NCBI GenBank assembly: GCA_047495785.1
Contig: JBLDXI010000054.1
Coordinates: 3,968,001-4,032,000 of the forward strand
Direction: 5' to 3'
From: Lepidodermella squamata
Taxonomy: Eukaryota > Gastrotricha
DNA length: 64,000 nucleotides
Part shown: piece by piece, positions 30,005-41,462 of the stretch
Layout: each line of letters starts with the position of its first letter
How positions within the stretch are numbered: position 1 is the first letter of the stretch
Position numbers and translations under genes: made by a program
The notes under the pieces: generated by a model
Seen by the model: only the letters and a program-made list of their open reading frames with translations
Databases searched by the model: none
Told to the model about the DNA's origin: nothing

Positions 30005-31830
30005 ATGACGCCACTGCCACGCTCGAAATCAAGAGCACCTATCCTGGTCAATATTTCATTATCTGGGCGAGCACATGTTGGCGTTCAGGAGGAGCGGGCA
30101 GCGGGACTGAGAAACTCTACGAGAAGACTAACGGCACCTTCTTGGGTTCAACTGTTGGCTCTCTTTGATACCGTTATGTCGGAACATGTGAAACGTGTCG
30201 TGTAGTGGTCCGACACGTTGGCGACATCATAGTCGACGGTACTCGTGAAGGATGAAGGATGCGAAAAGCACGGAAAAGGGCGTACAAAATTTACCGATAA
30301 AAGACAGGAAATTGACAGTTGTTGGAGCTGTTTAGAAATCAACCCCGCCGTCGTGATGGATTATCTCACGCAATCAGCAATTGAAAACGCTACAGATTTG
30401 GCAAGAATCATAGGCCTGATCTTCAATCGGAAAGCTGGTATAAGAAATCTTAAATATTTCGACGTAAACAAAAACAAAAGCTGGAACGAATTGATTGTGG
30501 ATATGAAAATCAACTACTTTGTTCTCACCGCGTGGCTGCTTAATATGAACCTTGAAAATGTGCATCTCTTGAATTTTGGTGTTTCAAAAATTACCAAATT
30601 GTACAAGTTGCCAAAAAGGGTTGAAGTTGACCCGATTAAGCTTATGAAAGCATCTTGCGAGGATCTTGAATCCTGCATCAGATATCTACAAGAAATCGAT
30701 GTCAGTGATTTTTCGAAACCTGACCTGAAAACCGTTTCAGCTCCGGCAAAATCCAAAGGAATTAAGCATCGCCGGCTCAAAAAACTCTACTCAAAAGACT
30801 CGAGTCCCGATTCATGATATATCGCGCTTAACGCTTCTCAGGAAGGAAAAATGAGGGAACTATTCGACAAGTTGTTTGATGAGGACCCTGTTCATCACAA
30901 GAAAATATTGGCCCTCTACGGCGCGTGCAAACAAAACTTGGTCATATACTCTAATGACTTGGTCGCAACCGTAGTAACTTAGTAACTTAGTAACTTGGAA
31001 CAAGAGGGCGTTTGTCTCCGTTATGCTCGTCGCCAGGATAAGACTGTTGAAGTAGTTGAGCGATTTCTTTGTTTTCTCAACTCTTCCGAGGACATGTCGA
31101 GCGAGGGCCTGTTAATGCCGGTTGCTGAGTGCCTAGATAAGTTCAGCACCGATCTGCAGAACTGTAGAGGCCAGGGTTATGATTGGGCCGCCGTCAAATC
31201 CGATGATAACAACGGACTTCATGTTCGTATACAGAAGGTTGTTTCTGAAGCCTTGTTTGTGCACTGTCTCAACTTGGTCGTCAATAACGCGGTTTCCGAA
31301 ACGAAAGAAGCGTTTTTTGATACGCTCAACAATTTATGGAATCTTTTTCATTGGCGGAATAGTTTGAAAAGTAAGGTGCCATCTACAATGAAACTGATCA
31401 GGCATCCGAATAAAACGAGGTGGCCAAGCAAATATTAAACTGTTAAAGCGCTCAAAGCCAATTTGAAACACGTTCATGAGGCCTAAGCGAAGATCGCAGC
31501 AGAGGCTATGCTGAATGCCAAGCTTTGACCGTCGTTTCATGGGAATTTGTTCTGCTGCTACATTTCTGGCAAAATCTATTGTCGTTGGTGAATCCTCTCA
31601 GTCGAAAATTGCAATCAGAAGATGTTGACCTAGGTAGAGCAGTCGATTTGTTCAAGAGATTGGAGAAGGCGCTGATCAAAATGCGCGAAGAAATCGCCAA
31701 CTGTGACATCGATAGCTACGATGAAGCTCATCGTGGAAACGCGTCTAATTTTTTGGTTGACGCTCTATTCATGGCAAGGGAACTAGATAACGCCAAATTC
31801 AAAAATATCAGGGGAGTAGCGATCTGAACT
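30005..31830 (+). pseudogene. Decayed hAT-type transposase (ZMYM/DUF4371-like), interrupted
   Basis: Separate fragments on one strand line up with this transposase family. 30005-30205 carries LLALFDTVMSEHVKRVV and then HVGD after a stop, the segment before the catalytic core. 30995-31438 holds CLRYARRQ...CRGQGYDWAAVKSD...VHCLNLVVNNAV, the DUF4371/RNase-H-like core (CRGQGYDGA and VHCxAHxLNL in intact copies). 31525-31827 has LLLHFWQNLLSLVNPLSRKLQSEDVDL, the late helical part. Stops and frame changes break the series, and the expected middle portion is missing where an unrelated ORF sits (30356-30817). No terminal inverted repeats or 8-bp duplications were recognised. Confidence 0.8.
30356..30817 (+). 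CDS. Unrecognised 153-residue ORF inside the hAT remnant
   Basis: The frame runs open from 30245, but its first ATG is at 30356 (MDYLTQSAIENATDLARIIG). The predicted protein has a mixed helical composition with ordinary codon use, a Lys-rich C-terminus (KHRRLKKLYSKDSSPDS), and segments such as ESCIRYLQEIDVSDF. It looks like a genuine protein rather than noise, yet I recognise no family. An acceptor-like sequence (AATTGACAG) stands before the ATG in the open frame, so it might be an exon. It lies between pieces of the transposase, so it is either an insertion or an element-captured sequence. Confidence 0.4.
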   Translation: MDYLTQSAIENATDLARIIGLIFNRKAGIRNLKYFDVNKNKSWNELIVDMKINYFVLTAWLLNMNLENVHLLNFGVSKITKLYKLPKRVEVDPIKLMKASCEDLESCIRYLQEIDVSDFSKPDLKTVSAPAKSKGIKHRRLKKLYSKDSSPDS

Positions 31831-33144
31831 CGAGCCACCAAATTTCGAGACGATGTTCTCAAACCTGTAATAGATACTGCTATTGGGCAAATCCGAGTTA
31901 GGTTTCAGGGGATTCACGAGGTTAACCAAAGGTTTCAATGGTTGAACTTGAATGAAGTCTTGACCGCACGCACCTTGAACCGACCCAGAATCCTTGTTCT
32001 GACTTCTGACACTCTCACACCTCGCAGCTTACGCCTTTACACCTGTCCCCCGTCCCCCGTTGGGTGTTCCTCGCTCTCAGCTCTCTCACATCGTTCCTCT
32101 ACTGGAGTCTCTCAGACTTCTGTAGCCCTTCATTCACAGCAACGTCATTGTTTACCAATTTTAATTTATTTATATAAAAATTATTAGTACTCGGTAATCA
32201 ATTACCCGGATATGACATTAAATGCAATGTCAAGGTCACTTAATATTTGAAAAAATGCGCGCGTGATGCGCATCCTGTTTCAAGTGCCGATTTTTGGAAG
32301 TGATCGCGAGGTTTTGTCTCAAATAGTCTCAAGCATTAAAGTGGAGAATGCCAAAGGCCAGGATGTCTACTTTTTTCTTTCGATCAAGGCTAATAACTCT
32401 AAAAACTCGTGAAATCTAAATGTTGACCTGTTCAAAGTCTTTAATCACTCTGGTGAAGTCTGCGTTACCTCTTAAAAATCGGAAATACAAAATGCAAATT
32501 ACTCAATTCGGCTAATAATTTGACCCCTTGGTAAGATATCGGAAATGGATGCATCGCATGCATTAACCATTGAATCGGTGTCGTGCTTGACTGGGCGTTG
32601 TAAAAAGATATTTGGAGGTGCCCATTGCCCATTGCCCATCCGTCCTGAAAAGTTGCACACCTATTTGTACGCTATACACCTTGAAGCTCAAAGAACGACA
32701 TAACCGTTTCAATGTGTTACAATTTCGGAGGTTTCTCAAATCGTGAAGTTATCTCTCTAAGGGTTGGCTTTGTGATTCTAATCTTAGATAGAAGTCTTAC
32801 GTACTTGGAATCACTTCCGTCCGTCCGTTCATTCGTTCATTTTATCGTTTGTGCGCTGTGTGCGGTGTGCGCCTTCGTGTACTCCTCGAAACTACGGCGT
32901 GTTCCCGTCAACTGTCTAATGCCGCCTGGGCGACAATGTATTACAATGTGGCTCAATACCCTGGTAATTATATCAGGGTGTCAGGGTTGTAAAGAGCGAT
33001 CTCTCTCGCACCTTTAATGCGTTCTTTCAAAGTTTTATGTTCGTTAAATATTGCACGTTAACGACACGACCAAAGTCTCAATCAAGCATTACGCATTAAG
33101 CCTGATACACTTTCCACTTCGGTTTAGGAAATAAACTTGAATTC
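31831..33144. other. Gap after the hAT remnant, upstream of SRRT
   Basis: This is 1.3 kb without a supportable gene. It holds probable 3' flank of the hAT element up to about 32200, then AT-rich sequence. A direct repeat of TGCCCATTGCCCAT lies near 32619-32638, and a pyrimidine-rich stretch with repeated CATTC/CGTTC units lies at 32815-32850. No TATA box was identified for SRRT. Confidence 0.3.
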
Positions 33145-36125
33145 ATGGCTGACTCAGATCAAGACGATTATGATCAAAGACAGCGCGGTGGCCGAGATAA
33201 ATTCCGTCGCGAGCGGGATGATTCAGATAGGCGAGGTCGCAATGACGAGTAAGTGTTGTGTTTCCTCCTTTGCATTCTCTATCTTAGTTATTTCAGCCGC
33301 CGTGGTCAAAATCGCCAGCAAGGCGGCAAGCGCGACTACAGTGGTGGACGTGGCGACATGGGCCGTCGAGATGGGAGCCCCAACGGTATGTCTGGAAAGC
33401 GTCGTCGTGATTTTCAGGACGGTAATCAAGATCAAGGCATGCCTGGCGGTCCTATGATGCCCATGATGCCAATGATGTCTATGGGGCCTATGGGTCCCAT
33501 GGCGATGAACCCAATGGCCGCGGCTGCGATGATGGCTGCTGCTGCTGGTCGTGGGGTTGGCCCAAACGGAACCGGAAACCAGGACGGTGATGGCACAATG
33601 ACGCAACCACCTATGATGACTTTCAAGCAGTTCGTTCTTCGTCTGGAGGACATGGTCAATGAGTTTGAAGCTGCGAAGGGTTACTCGCAATACAAAACCG
33701 ATTTTCAGCGACAAGTGCTCTCTGACTTTTTTGAAGCTCACAAGGACGAAGAATGGTGAGTATTGCCTGCTATTTTGCCGAGCTTTCTCAATGTGTTCAC
33801 TATATACCTATTATAATGTCCAGAACTTACAGTTCGTGTTATGTTTTTCTTACAGCTATACCATGCCACTATCACTCGAATCGTCTAATTGTCAGCTCTC
33901 AAATTTTCATAAGAAATATTTTCCTAGGCACAACGTAGAGTTTCATTCTCGCTATCCAGATGCGCATATGCGCTTTTCATAGTTTTTCATAAAAATCGCT
34001 GCTAAATTAGGCTTCACCTAAATTGTGCCAGCCTTAATCGCGGACTAAGCTGACTAGTCCTGTGATTCTGGCTCATCTGTTTGGCTGTCCCCGCATGGTT
34101 GGTGAGTTGCAGTCCATTTCGACACTTCCGGCCAGATATTTTTTTATAACTGGCGATCAGTTGTGCGTATGATATGCTAAAGGTCGTTTTTATGTAAAGG
34201 TTCAAGGTTCATTATGAACCCGGAGTTTGCGAAGACCGTCGCCGTGAACAGCGAAAAGCTGTTGTTCGCCGCCGCGATGTATTCGTGCGGCTGTACAAAC
34301 GCGGATTGCTCAATGGTTTCACCCTGGACATGAGCCACCAATCGCAGATCGAACGCGCTCTCGACGCTGCTGTAATTTTGCTTGAAGGTGGCTCAGACGC
34401 CGAACTTGAAGCCTTCATGCTCAACGGCCAGTCGGCGAAATCCGGCGATGACGACGCTGAAGTTCCCGGCCTTAAACCGGATGACGATATGCCTCCAGGA
34501 ATGACTGGCGATGAAGTGAAGAAAGGCAACGGAACGACTGCTTCTAATCTGCACAAAAATGTGGCGATTTTCTTGAGGAACGTTCCAGTTGACATTCCGC
34601 GTGCTGAATTGGAAAAGGTTTGTTATACAGTCTAATCGAAATATTTCACTGAATTGCGTTTGTGCAGTTTTTGAGTCAGTATGCCGGATTCCAACGACTC
34701 GCCCTCTCAGAGCCTCTGTTTGAGCGTAAAGTCATTCGGCGTGGCTGGGCAACTTTTTCCGCTTCGGTCAACATTCAAGAAATTTGTGACAATTTACGTC
34801 AGGCCACTTTGATGGGTCATTCGCTTCAACCTATCATCAACCGAGAGTTGAAGCAACGAGTTCGCCCGATTTCAGGCAACATGGCCCACCGTCGTGCGGC
34901 GAGGGCCGACCTTCGAAATGCTGCCCGTATTGCTCTCCGTCTTGACACGAAATGGGGTGTGTGGACCCCTGAGGAAGGCGGCGAGTCAGCTGCCAACGAA
35001 GAACACGAGCAGATGGAAGCGGCTGATCTTATCCTTGGAAGCTGGACAGCCATTGCCTGGAACGGCTGCTCGAACCCCGTTCTCCGAGATGCCGGCGACC
35101 TTCTGTTAGAATTTGGCGACAACGACGATCAGGATGAAGAGGACGATATGGCGCTGAATGGAACCAGTTCTGACCCAACTATGGAACTCGCCATGCAGCG
35201 CGATGAGTTGCTACTCCACAAATTGGACGCAATTCTGCTGTACCTCCGCATTGTCCATTCGCTCGACTACTATTCGGGCACCGAGTACCCACAGGAGGAC
35301 GAAATGCCTCAAAGGTGCGGAATCGTTCACGCTCGTGGCTCCCCCTCGGTACGTCTTACCCTGCAAGATTTGCTCGAATGGCGCACGCACATCTCACGGA
35401 AACTCGCTCCTTGGCTCAGCCAGCCTTTCGTCCTGCCGAAGGATGATGTCGAGCGTCTTGGGGCTAAAGAATCTGACCCGTAAGATTTCTTGCAATTTGG
35501 TGTATATGTATTGATGAAATGTTATAATTTAGAGCGGAACTGCAGAAGATATTGGGCAAATCTTTTGTTGAAATCAAGTCCGATAAATGGCGCTGCTTAG
35601 TTTGCGAGAAAATGTTCAAAGGCGAGGAGTTCGTGAAGAAGCATTTGCTCTCTAAGCACGGAATGGAGGAAAAAGCAACATCGCAGACACGCTATTTCAA
35701 TAACTACGTGGCTGATCCCCGCCGTCCGCATTTAGCCGAGCATCCTGCTAACAGGGCTCTAGCCCTTGCTCAGTCGGGCAATCAATCAGGCGGAAGCCTC
35801 TTGCCAACCCCGAATCAAAACAACCCATTCCCGTTCTTCATGCCAGGTCCTTTCCCGCCATGTAAGTTGATTAAATTAGATTGACTTTTATGATTTGATC
35901 TCTCATTTTTTTCCATTAGTTATGCCTTTCGGAGGTAATCAGGGCAACGGCCAGCAGCAGCCAACGTCTCCCCAAGGCGGCAACGGCATGACCCCGGGAA
36001 ACAAGATGCGCAACCGTCCGGTGGGCCACGACAACCGCCAGTCGATGGGCGACGGTCGGCCGCGTCGCACTGACATAGCTTCGTATGAAGACTTGGACGC
36101 TCCGAAAGACGAGCTGCCGTTTTGA
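33145..36125 (+). CDS. SRRT: Serrate/ARS2 RNA effector protein
   Basis: Six exons (33145-33248, 33297-33755, 34200-34617, 34668-35479, 35533-35861, 35920-36125) give 775 residues. The N-terminus is Arg/Asp-rich (RERDDSDRRGRNDD). It is followed by a Met/Pro/Gly stretch and FKQFVLRLEDMVNEFEAAKGY...FEAHKDEEWFKVHYEP, the conserved ARS2 helical core; the joint DEEW/FKVHY across the third exon fixes the splice. LDAAVILLEGG and an RRM-like domain (VAIFLRNVPVDIPRAELEK...RGWATFS) follow. Then comes a C2H2 finger (CLVCEKMFKGEEFVKKHLLSKH) and a Pro/Gly-rich tail ending LDAPKDELPF. ARS2 links the nuclear cap-binding complex to RNA processing and microRNA biogenesis (family knowledge). Confidence 0.95.
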
Positions 36126-39100
36126 GGTGCATCGCCTGAAAAAAGAAGGCCACAAGAATATGCGGTGTGGGAACATTTACTCGTTGTGAACCAGATCTAT
36201 ATCTATGGAAATGAATAAATTTCATAGGCGTGCACAGTCTACGTTCGTTGATACAATTCGTAATTTTTTGCATTAATCGGTCGTGGAGCGTTGTGTTCTT
36301 TTACGTGAATACTGCTACTATATTCAGATGAAGTCGATAATGATGATGATGATGATGACGACGACGATTCCACTGTACGCTAATAAAAGCCATTACTACT
36401 CGTACGACTTTTTTGACGGGTTCACTTTTTCTCGTGCATTTGTTTACTAGGTATCTTCTTGATGTATTTTGAGAAGATTTTCTCGGCTTAGCAGGCAGCG
36501 GCTCGAGGCCGTGTATTCTCGTCACGCCGCAAGTCTATAATTAGCTGGCAGTACGTGATTTTTGTATACAACACTAGTTATTTTTTGTCGGCAGCTTTCA
36601 GCGGCGTGCACTGATTGCTGAGTAGTAGCAGCTGACGATGCAAACACGCGTCACTTGGGACGGGTGGTCAGATTTATCGGCTGCCGTCGTCGATTCCTCC
36701 CCTCCCCTTCCCTTCCTCCAATCCAAGTTTGTTTAACCAAGGATGCAAAGCCTCGCGATGTTGTTGTTGTTGTTTGCGGCGGCGGCTATGTGTTTAATGA
36801 TTTCTAATTGGTATTGACTTTCCGCTTGTAGCGCGCGTCTCGCTGCGATTTCTCGCCGGCGAAAACGGTCTTCTAACAACATTGATTTGTTGCATTTCTC
36901 AATATTACAAACACATGATATAAAATGATTTCTGTAATGGCCATCGAATACAGGGATAGCGGGTGGGTGGGTATCATCTTCATGCCGGCGCCGGCGGGTG
37001 TGGCGTTTTCGACGACTAGCGGGCGATGCATTCGCTTATTTGCATTCGCTATCACCATAATAGCAGGCATCATCAGCATTGGTAATGTAGTAGCTACTGC
37101 TGAGAAGAGGAACGCGCGCGAGTCGATAAACGAGACAGTCGCGCGTGTGCTGACTAAGATTGTCGCTGTTTTCATTTCGATTGGTCTGCTGCTGCTGCTG
37201 CTGCTGTATACTGCCTCCCACGCTCGATCGTCGCGCGATGGGCAGTGGCGAGCGACTCGGCATGAAATTCGACCAATAACAATTACGCACGACACAGCAC
37301 AGCACTAATAAATAGAATTTTGACTATATTTATAGTATGCCTACGCTGCCGTAGTAGTAGCATTGCTGGGCGCGTGGTCCTCGGCTGCCTTCTCCTCGTC
37401 CTCCTCATTTTGTGCTTGACAAGAAGATATAGCATATTATAGGCGATATGCAGTGTGCAATGTCGAACGTCAACAACTCTCCGCGCATTATTTGCGCCGT
37501 ATTTCGCAAAATACAGCCTTGTTTGTGTTTTCGGCGTTGCTTTGCCATCGATCTGCCGCCTCGAAGCAGTCGTAGCGGCAGCAATATTACTACTATTTCG
37601 CCCCATGCATTTTGCCTAAATGCTTTGTAGCATGTATTATTATTATTATTATTACGCAAGGTAGTAGGGGTAGTACTGTCCACGCTGGCCATCGATTCGC
37701 CTCGGCCGATCGATAAACTTCGAATTTTTGAAAGTTGCTGCCCATAAGAGCCGCTGATTCGCCGTAGCCGTATTGACTTTCGATGCTTTCTCTTCCTTTA
37801 CGTCGCATGATGTATATATGTGTTTCTGCCTGACTCGCGAGCAGAAAATATATAAATATATAATAATAACTAGTATAGGCGTGGTAGTAGTAGTAGCACA
37901 GTAATAGTGATGATGATAGTAAAATACTAGCCGGCCAACCACATTTTCTGTGAAATAATTTCGCCATACATGCATAGAACACATATATATCGCAATAATG
38001 ACTGAACAAGGTTACCACTGCGCGGCTTCACTTCGTAATTTCAACGCTGTCCCACGGGGCCATACAAATGGAGACACGCTCGTTGTCCAGTCAGTCTTCG
38101 CCATTTCCAGCGACCACACCAGCTCGAAGTTGTCGACCATTTGCCGTAGTCAATAATAAAACGTGTCTGCAGATTGCCCTCCGAGGACTCGCACCGCCTA
38201 TTCCCCGACGAACTTTACAACCGCACTAGATTTCGTTATTTGTAGGTGTACGATTTAATTTATGTAATCCTTCCTAAAACTCTTACGAACCTGTGCGCAG
38301 TAAATAACGACGCGTTATTTGCTTCTTGTTATTTACGCATCTCTTATTTTTTGCATGAATATTTTTGGACTAGTTACGCGAAGTGCACTTCGTCAGCCAC
38401 AACAATCTTTAATTATCCGCAAAAGTTACAACCCACCTTCTGCTCTCCATATATCTCTGGCTCGGTACCATGTTTACTTGTTTTCATTACAACACTTTGT
38501 TTATAGGCTGCATTGAGAGGTTAGTTCGGCAAACAATCAAAACGAGTATACACACTGATTGGTCATAGTAGCTGCTTGTTATAATAATCGATATAGGAAA
38601 CGGCAACTTTACTTCGGCATTTCGGTATTTTATCATTCACTAGCTCTGCTTAGGTATTACTTTAATAGCACACACACACAAGCCGTTTCGCCAAAGGCGC
38701 GGCCCGAATAACGATCACTGATCAGGCCGGTGTGATAGCTGTAAACTGGCGCCGTTATAATGCGCCGTGTAGTCGATCAGCGAATCGAGCGCCAACATCA
38801 TCGCCGGCTTTGTTTCGGCAAACAACAACAGTAAACGCTGCATTTCCTGCCGAAATTGCAATAATTATTTTACCGCAAAAAAGTGACTCCGGCGACGACG
38901 GATTATTCTGCACCTAAGTTGAGCATATCCTTCACGACCACCGTTTTTTTATTAATTTTTCGGCTCTGAAAATTAATATTCGATTTTGTTGCGGTTGCGT
39001 GCCTCGATTGTAGTAACTATTCGCCGATTTGCATTCGTCGTCTTCATCAGAGCCGTCGTTATTTTATATTGCTGCTTGTCATCATACCATATTCCAATGC

Positions 39101-41462
39101 GACTCCGAGCTGGGACATCATAGTATTACTAAATAATCAGTATCACTCGCAGCGGCGCGCGGCGCTTTTAGCAGCAAAAACTATTAGGGCATCAGTATCG
39201 TCTTCGTCGTTTTTTGCGATATTGAATTATTGAGAGGGCTGACATTGTTACCATCATCATCATCATCATCGTTATGTTATTATTATATGGAGAGTTAGCT
39301 CTCGAGATAATGTCGCGGCGACGACGATGATGAGTTAGTTGAATGGAGGCGAGTGCGATTCGATGCGTACGTTGCGGTGTTAGCATGCGGTGTTTTCGCT
39401 ACTTCGGCCCTCCTTTGTGTGTTTGTTCAGCATTTCTTCGTCTGATCCATCGGCCGTCGTCTTGCTTATAAATATATCATCATCATCGTCGTCGTCGCCA
39501 TCGTCATTGGTTCGAGGCGAGCGAATGTATCGCCGCGCGTCCGGCATTGGCGACAATGTGCGAAACAACGCGCTGATTAACTGCGGCACTGCGGCGGTTC
39601 GTATTTAAAGCGCTTTTTATGGCCGGCAAATGACCGATATTTAAGCGCGCTCGTGCTCTGTTTTTACGCGCGACGATGGCGATAATGAAGCAAAAACGAC
39701 TTAACTATTAAAGTTGCGCGTTGTCCACGCACTATCTATGCCAGCTATCGAGCGGCTGACTATAGCGGCATTAATAGTAATAAGTTCGAAAGAACAGGGC
39801 TAAAACTGCCACCACCACCACCCCCCTCCACCAACACCGCCGCTACCCCACCCCTACTGCTACGACTACTAACTACTACATCGCAGTTGTTAGGAAGTTG
39901 GCGACGAGCCGGCCGCCTTTTTGCGCACTGCCATGCCCGGTAGCGCCAATCGAAAGCAGTTAATGTGTGCAAATACGATAACACGATATATTCTAGGACA
40001 CATTGCTGTGAATTTATTATGAAATATAAATGCGCTTTATTCGCGGTCTGTGTCATATTTTATAAACCGATCCGTGTTTTGCGGGAGCGGCCGCGCGCGC
40101 AATCCAATCGAAATCACTGTCAAATCGCGTTAGACTGCGGCCGCGTGCCGCGATGATACATTATTAGCTAGTAAATCGCTTTGATGAGCAGTTTCCAGTT
40201 TCGTCAACACGTCTCATGCCACTCTCGGTTTCACTTGCGTCCTTCTCCTCATCACACGGTTCGCCGCCGAAACCAGTGGCGTGCCGCCCTAATTTATGCG
40301 TGACACCATTCCCATCATTCATGTTTTCATCATGTGCCTTGTCCCGTTATTTTTTTCGTCTCCTGAAACCTGGATCTCTAATTTTTTATAGCTCTACCCG
40401 GCATCTCTTCACGTGTTTGAACGGCTAAATTTAGCAAACAAGCACGTGGGGCGTTTTCATTTCCGGCTGATTTACCAAGTCGTCGCGACCGCGGCGATCC
40501 GAACAAAGGCGACGGGAAGCTCGGCGTTTTCTTACGACGATATCGAAAATAACGATGATGGACATCGTCCTTAATGATTGGCCTCCTTACTTCTCAGTAC
40601 GCGGAACCGTTATTTCAGCCGCTAATTTTTTCCGGCGATCGGCACAGCGATTGTCCGTATTTATAGACCGATCGGCCGTTTAAAAATAGAAACTAGGTGA
40701 ATATAACTAGCTCGGAAAAGGACTTGTTTAATATTTGAAAATTCTCTATTCCAGCGCAATTCAACCCATTTTGTAGGCTTAATATTAAGCGTTTATTTGG
40801 CTGGTTTGGCTGGGTTTTCCAACCTCAGACTTGTATTAGCAGATTCATGCATTTGACCATCCTCTGTAATAATTTATTCTTATGCTGGATGTATACCCGC
40901 GGGTCTTGAAATGCGTAAATTTCGCCGGCAAGGTTTCATATCAGCCAACATCTCAGTACACTGAACCCTACCATCTGCTTCCATCTTCATTTTTGTGATT
41001 TTTTATGAGCCATATAGTCATTTTAGCCATTCACAGAGTTCCGGCCGGAAATATCTTATGCGGTTCGTATGAAGCGAAATTTGATGCGAAATTTCCGGAG
41101 ATCATGGAAAAAGCAGGCTATTCTGATTTTGTGACTGGAAATCCCATTTGAGATGGACGATTTTACATGTCACTGAAAATTTCGGCCTTTTATGTCTAAT
41201 TTTTGGCTTTCTCAAATTTATAGGATTTTACTATCTGTGGTGACATCTTAATTTCAAACGCGCCGACTCGAGAGGTTAGCGCGTAACTCGCAGATGAGCA
41301 GGCGACAGCTTTGCGGCTGATTATTTTGAAGAATACAAGTTGACACGCATTCTCCGGTCTGGCTTGCGACCGCAGTCGATGATGGCCGGCGTTGAATCCG
41401 GACGTGGCCGCCGGCATCCCGTGACAGCGAACCAGTCGAGCTTTTGAGCCCGACGTCTTGCA
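36126..41462. promoter_or_regulatory. 5.3 kb non-coding, microsatellite-rich region upstream of ELKS
   Basis: No protein-like frame of convincing composition was found on either strand. The block is unusually large for this compact window. It contains (GAT)n with (GAC)n at 36341-36368, (CTG)n near 37188-37206, (ATT)n at 37634-37652, (CAT)n at 39252-39270, and (CATCAT)(CGTCGT) at 39478-39497. Several GC-rich, CpG-dense stretches occur around 39300-40140. It ends at the ELKS start, so it is the likely promoter or enhancer region of a neuronal gene, possibly including 5'-UTR exons (inference). Confidence 0.4.

Noticed and set aside
37283-38018. Several 90-140-codon frames in the 5.3 kb block
   Set aside because: They are driven by trinucleotide repeats and CpG-rich DNA, with no conserved motif or splice structure.
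39252-39497. Regularly spaced CAT/CGT repeats considered as a CRISPR-like array
   Set aside because: They are simple trinucleotide microsatellites without unique spacers, in a eukaryotic genome.
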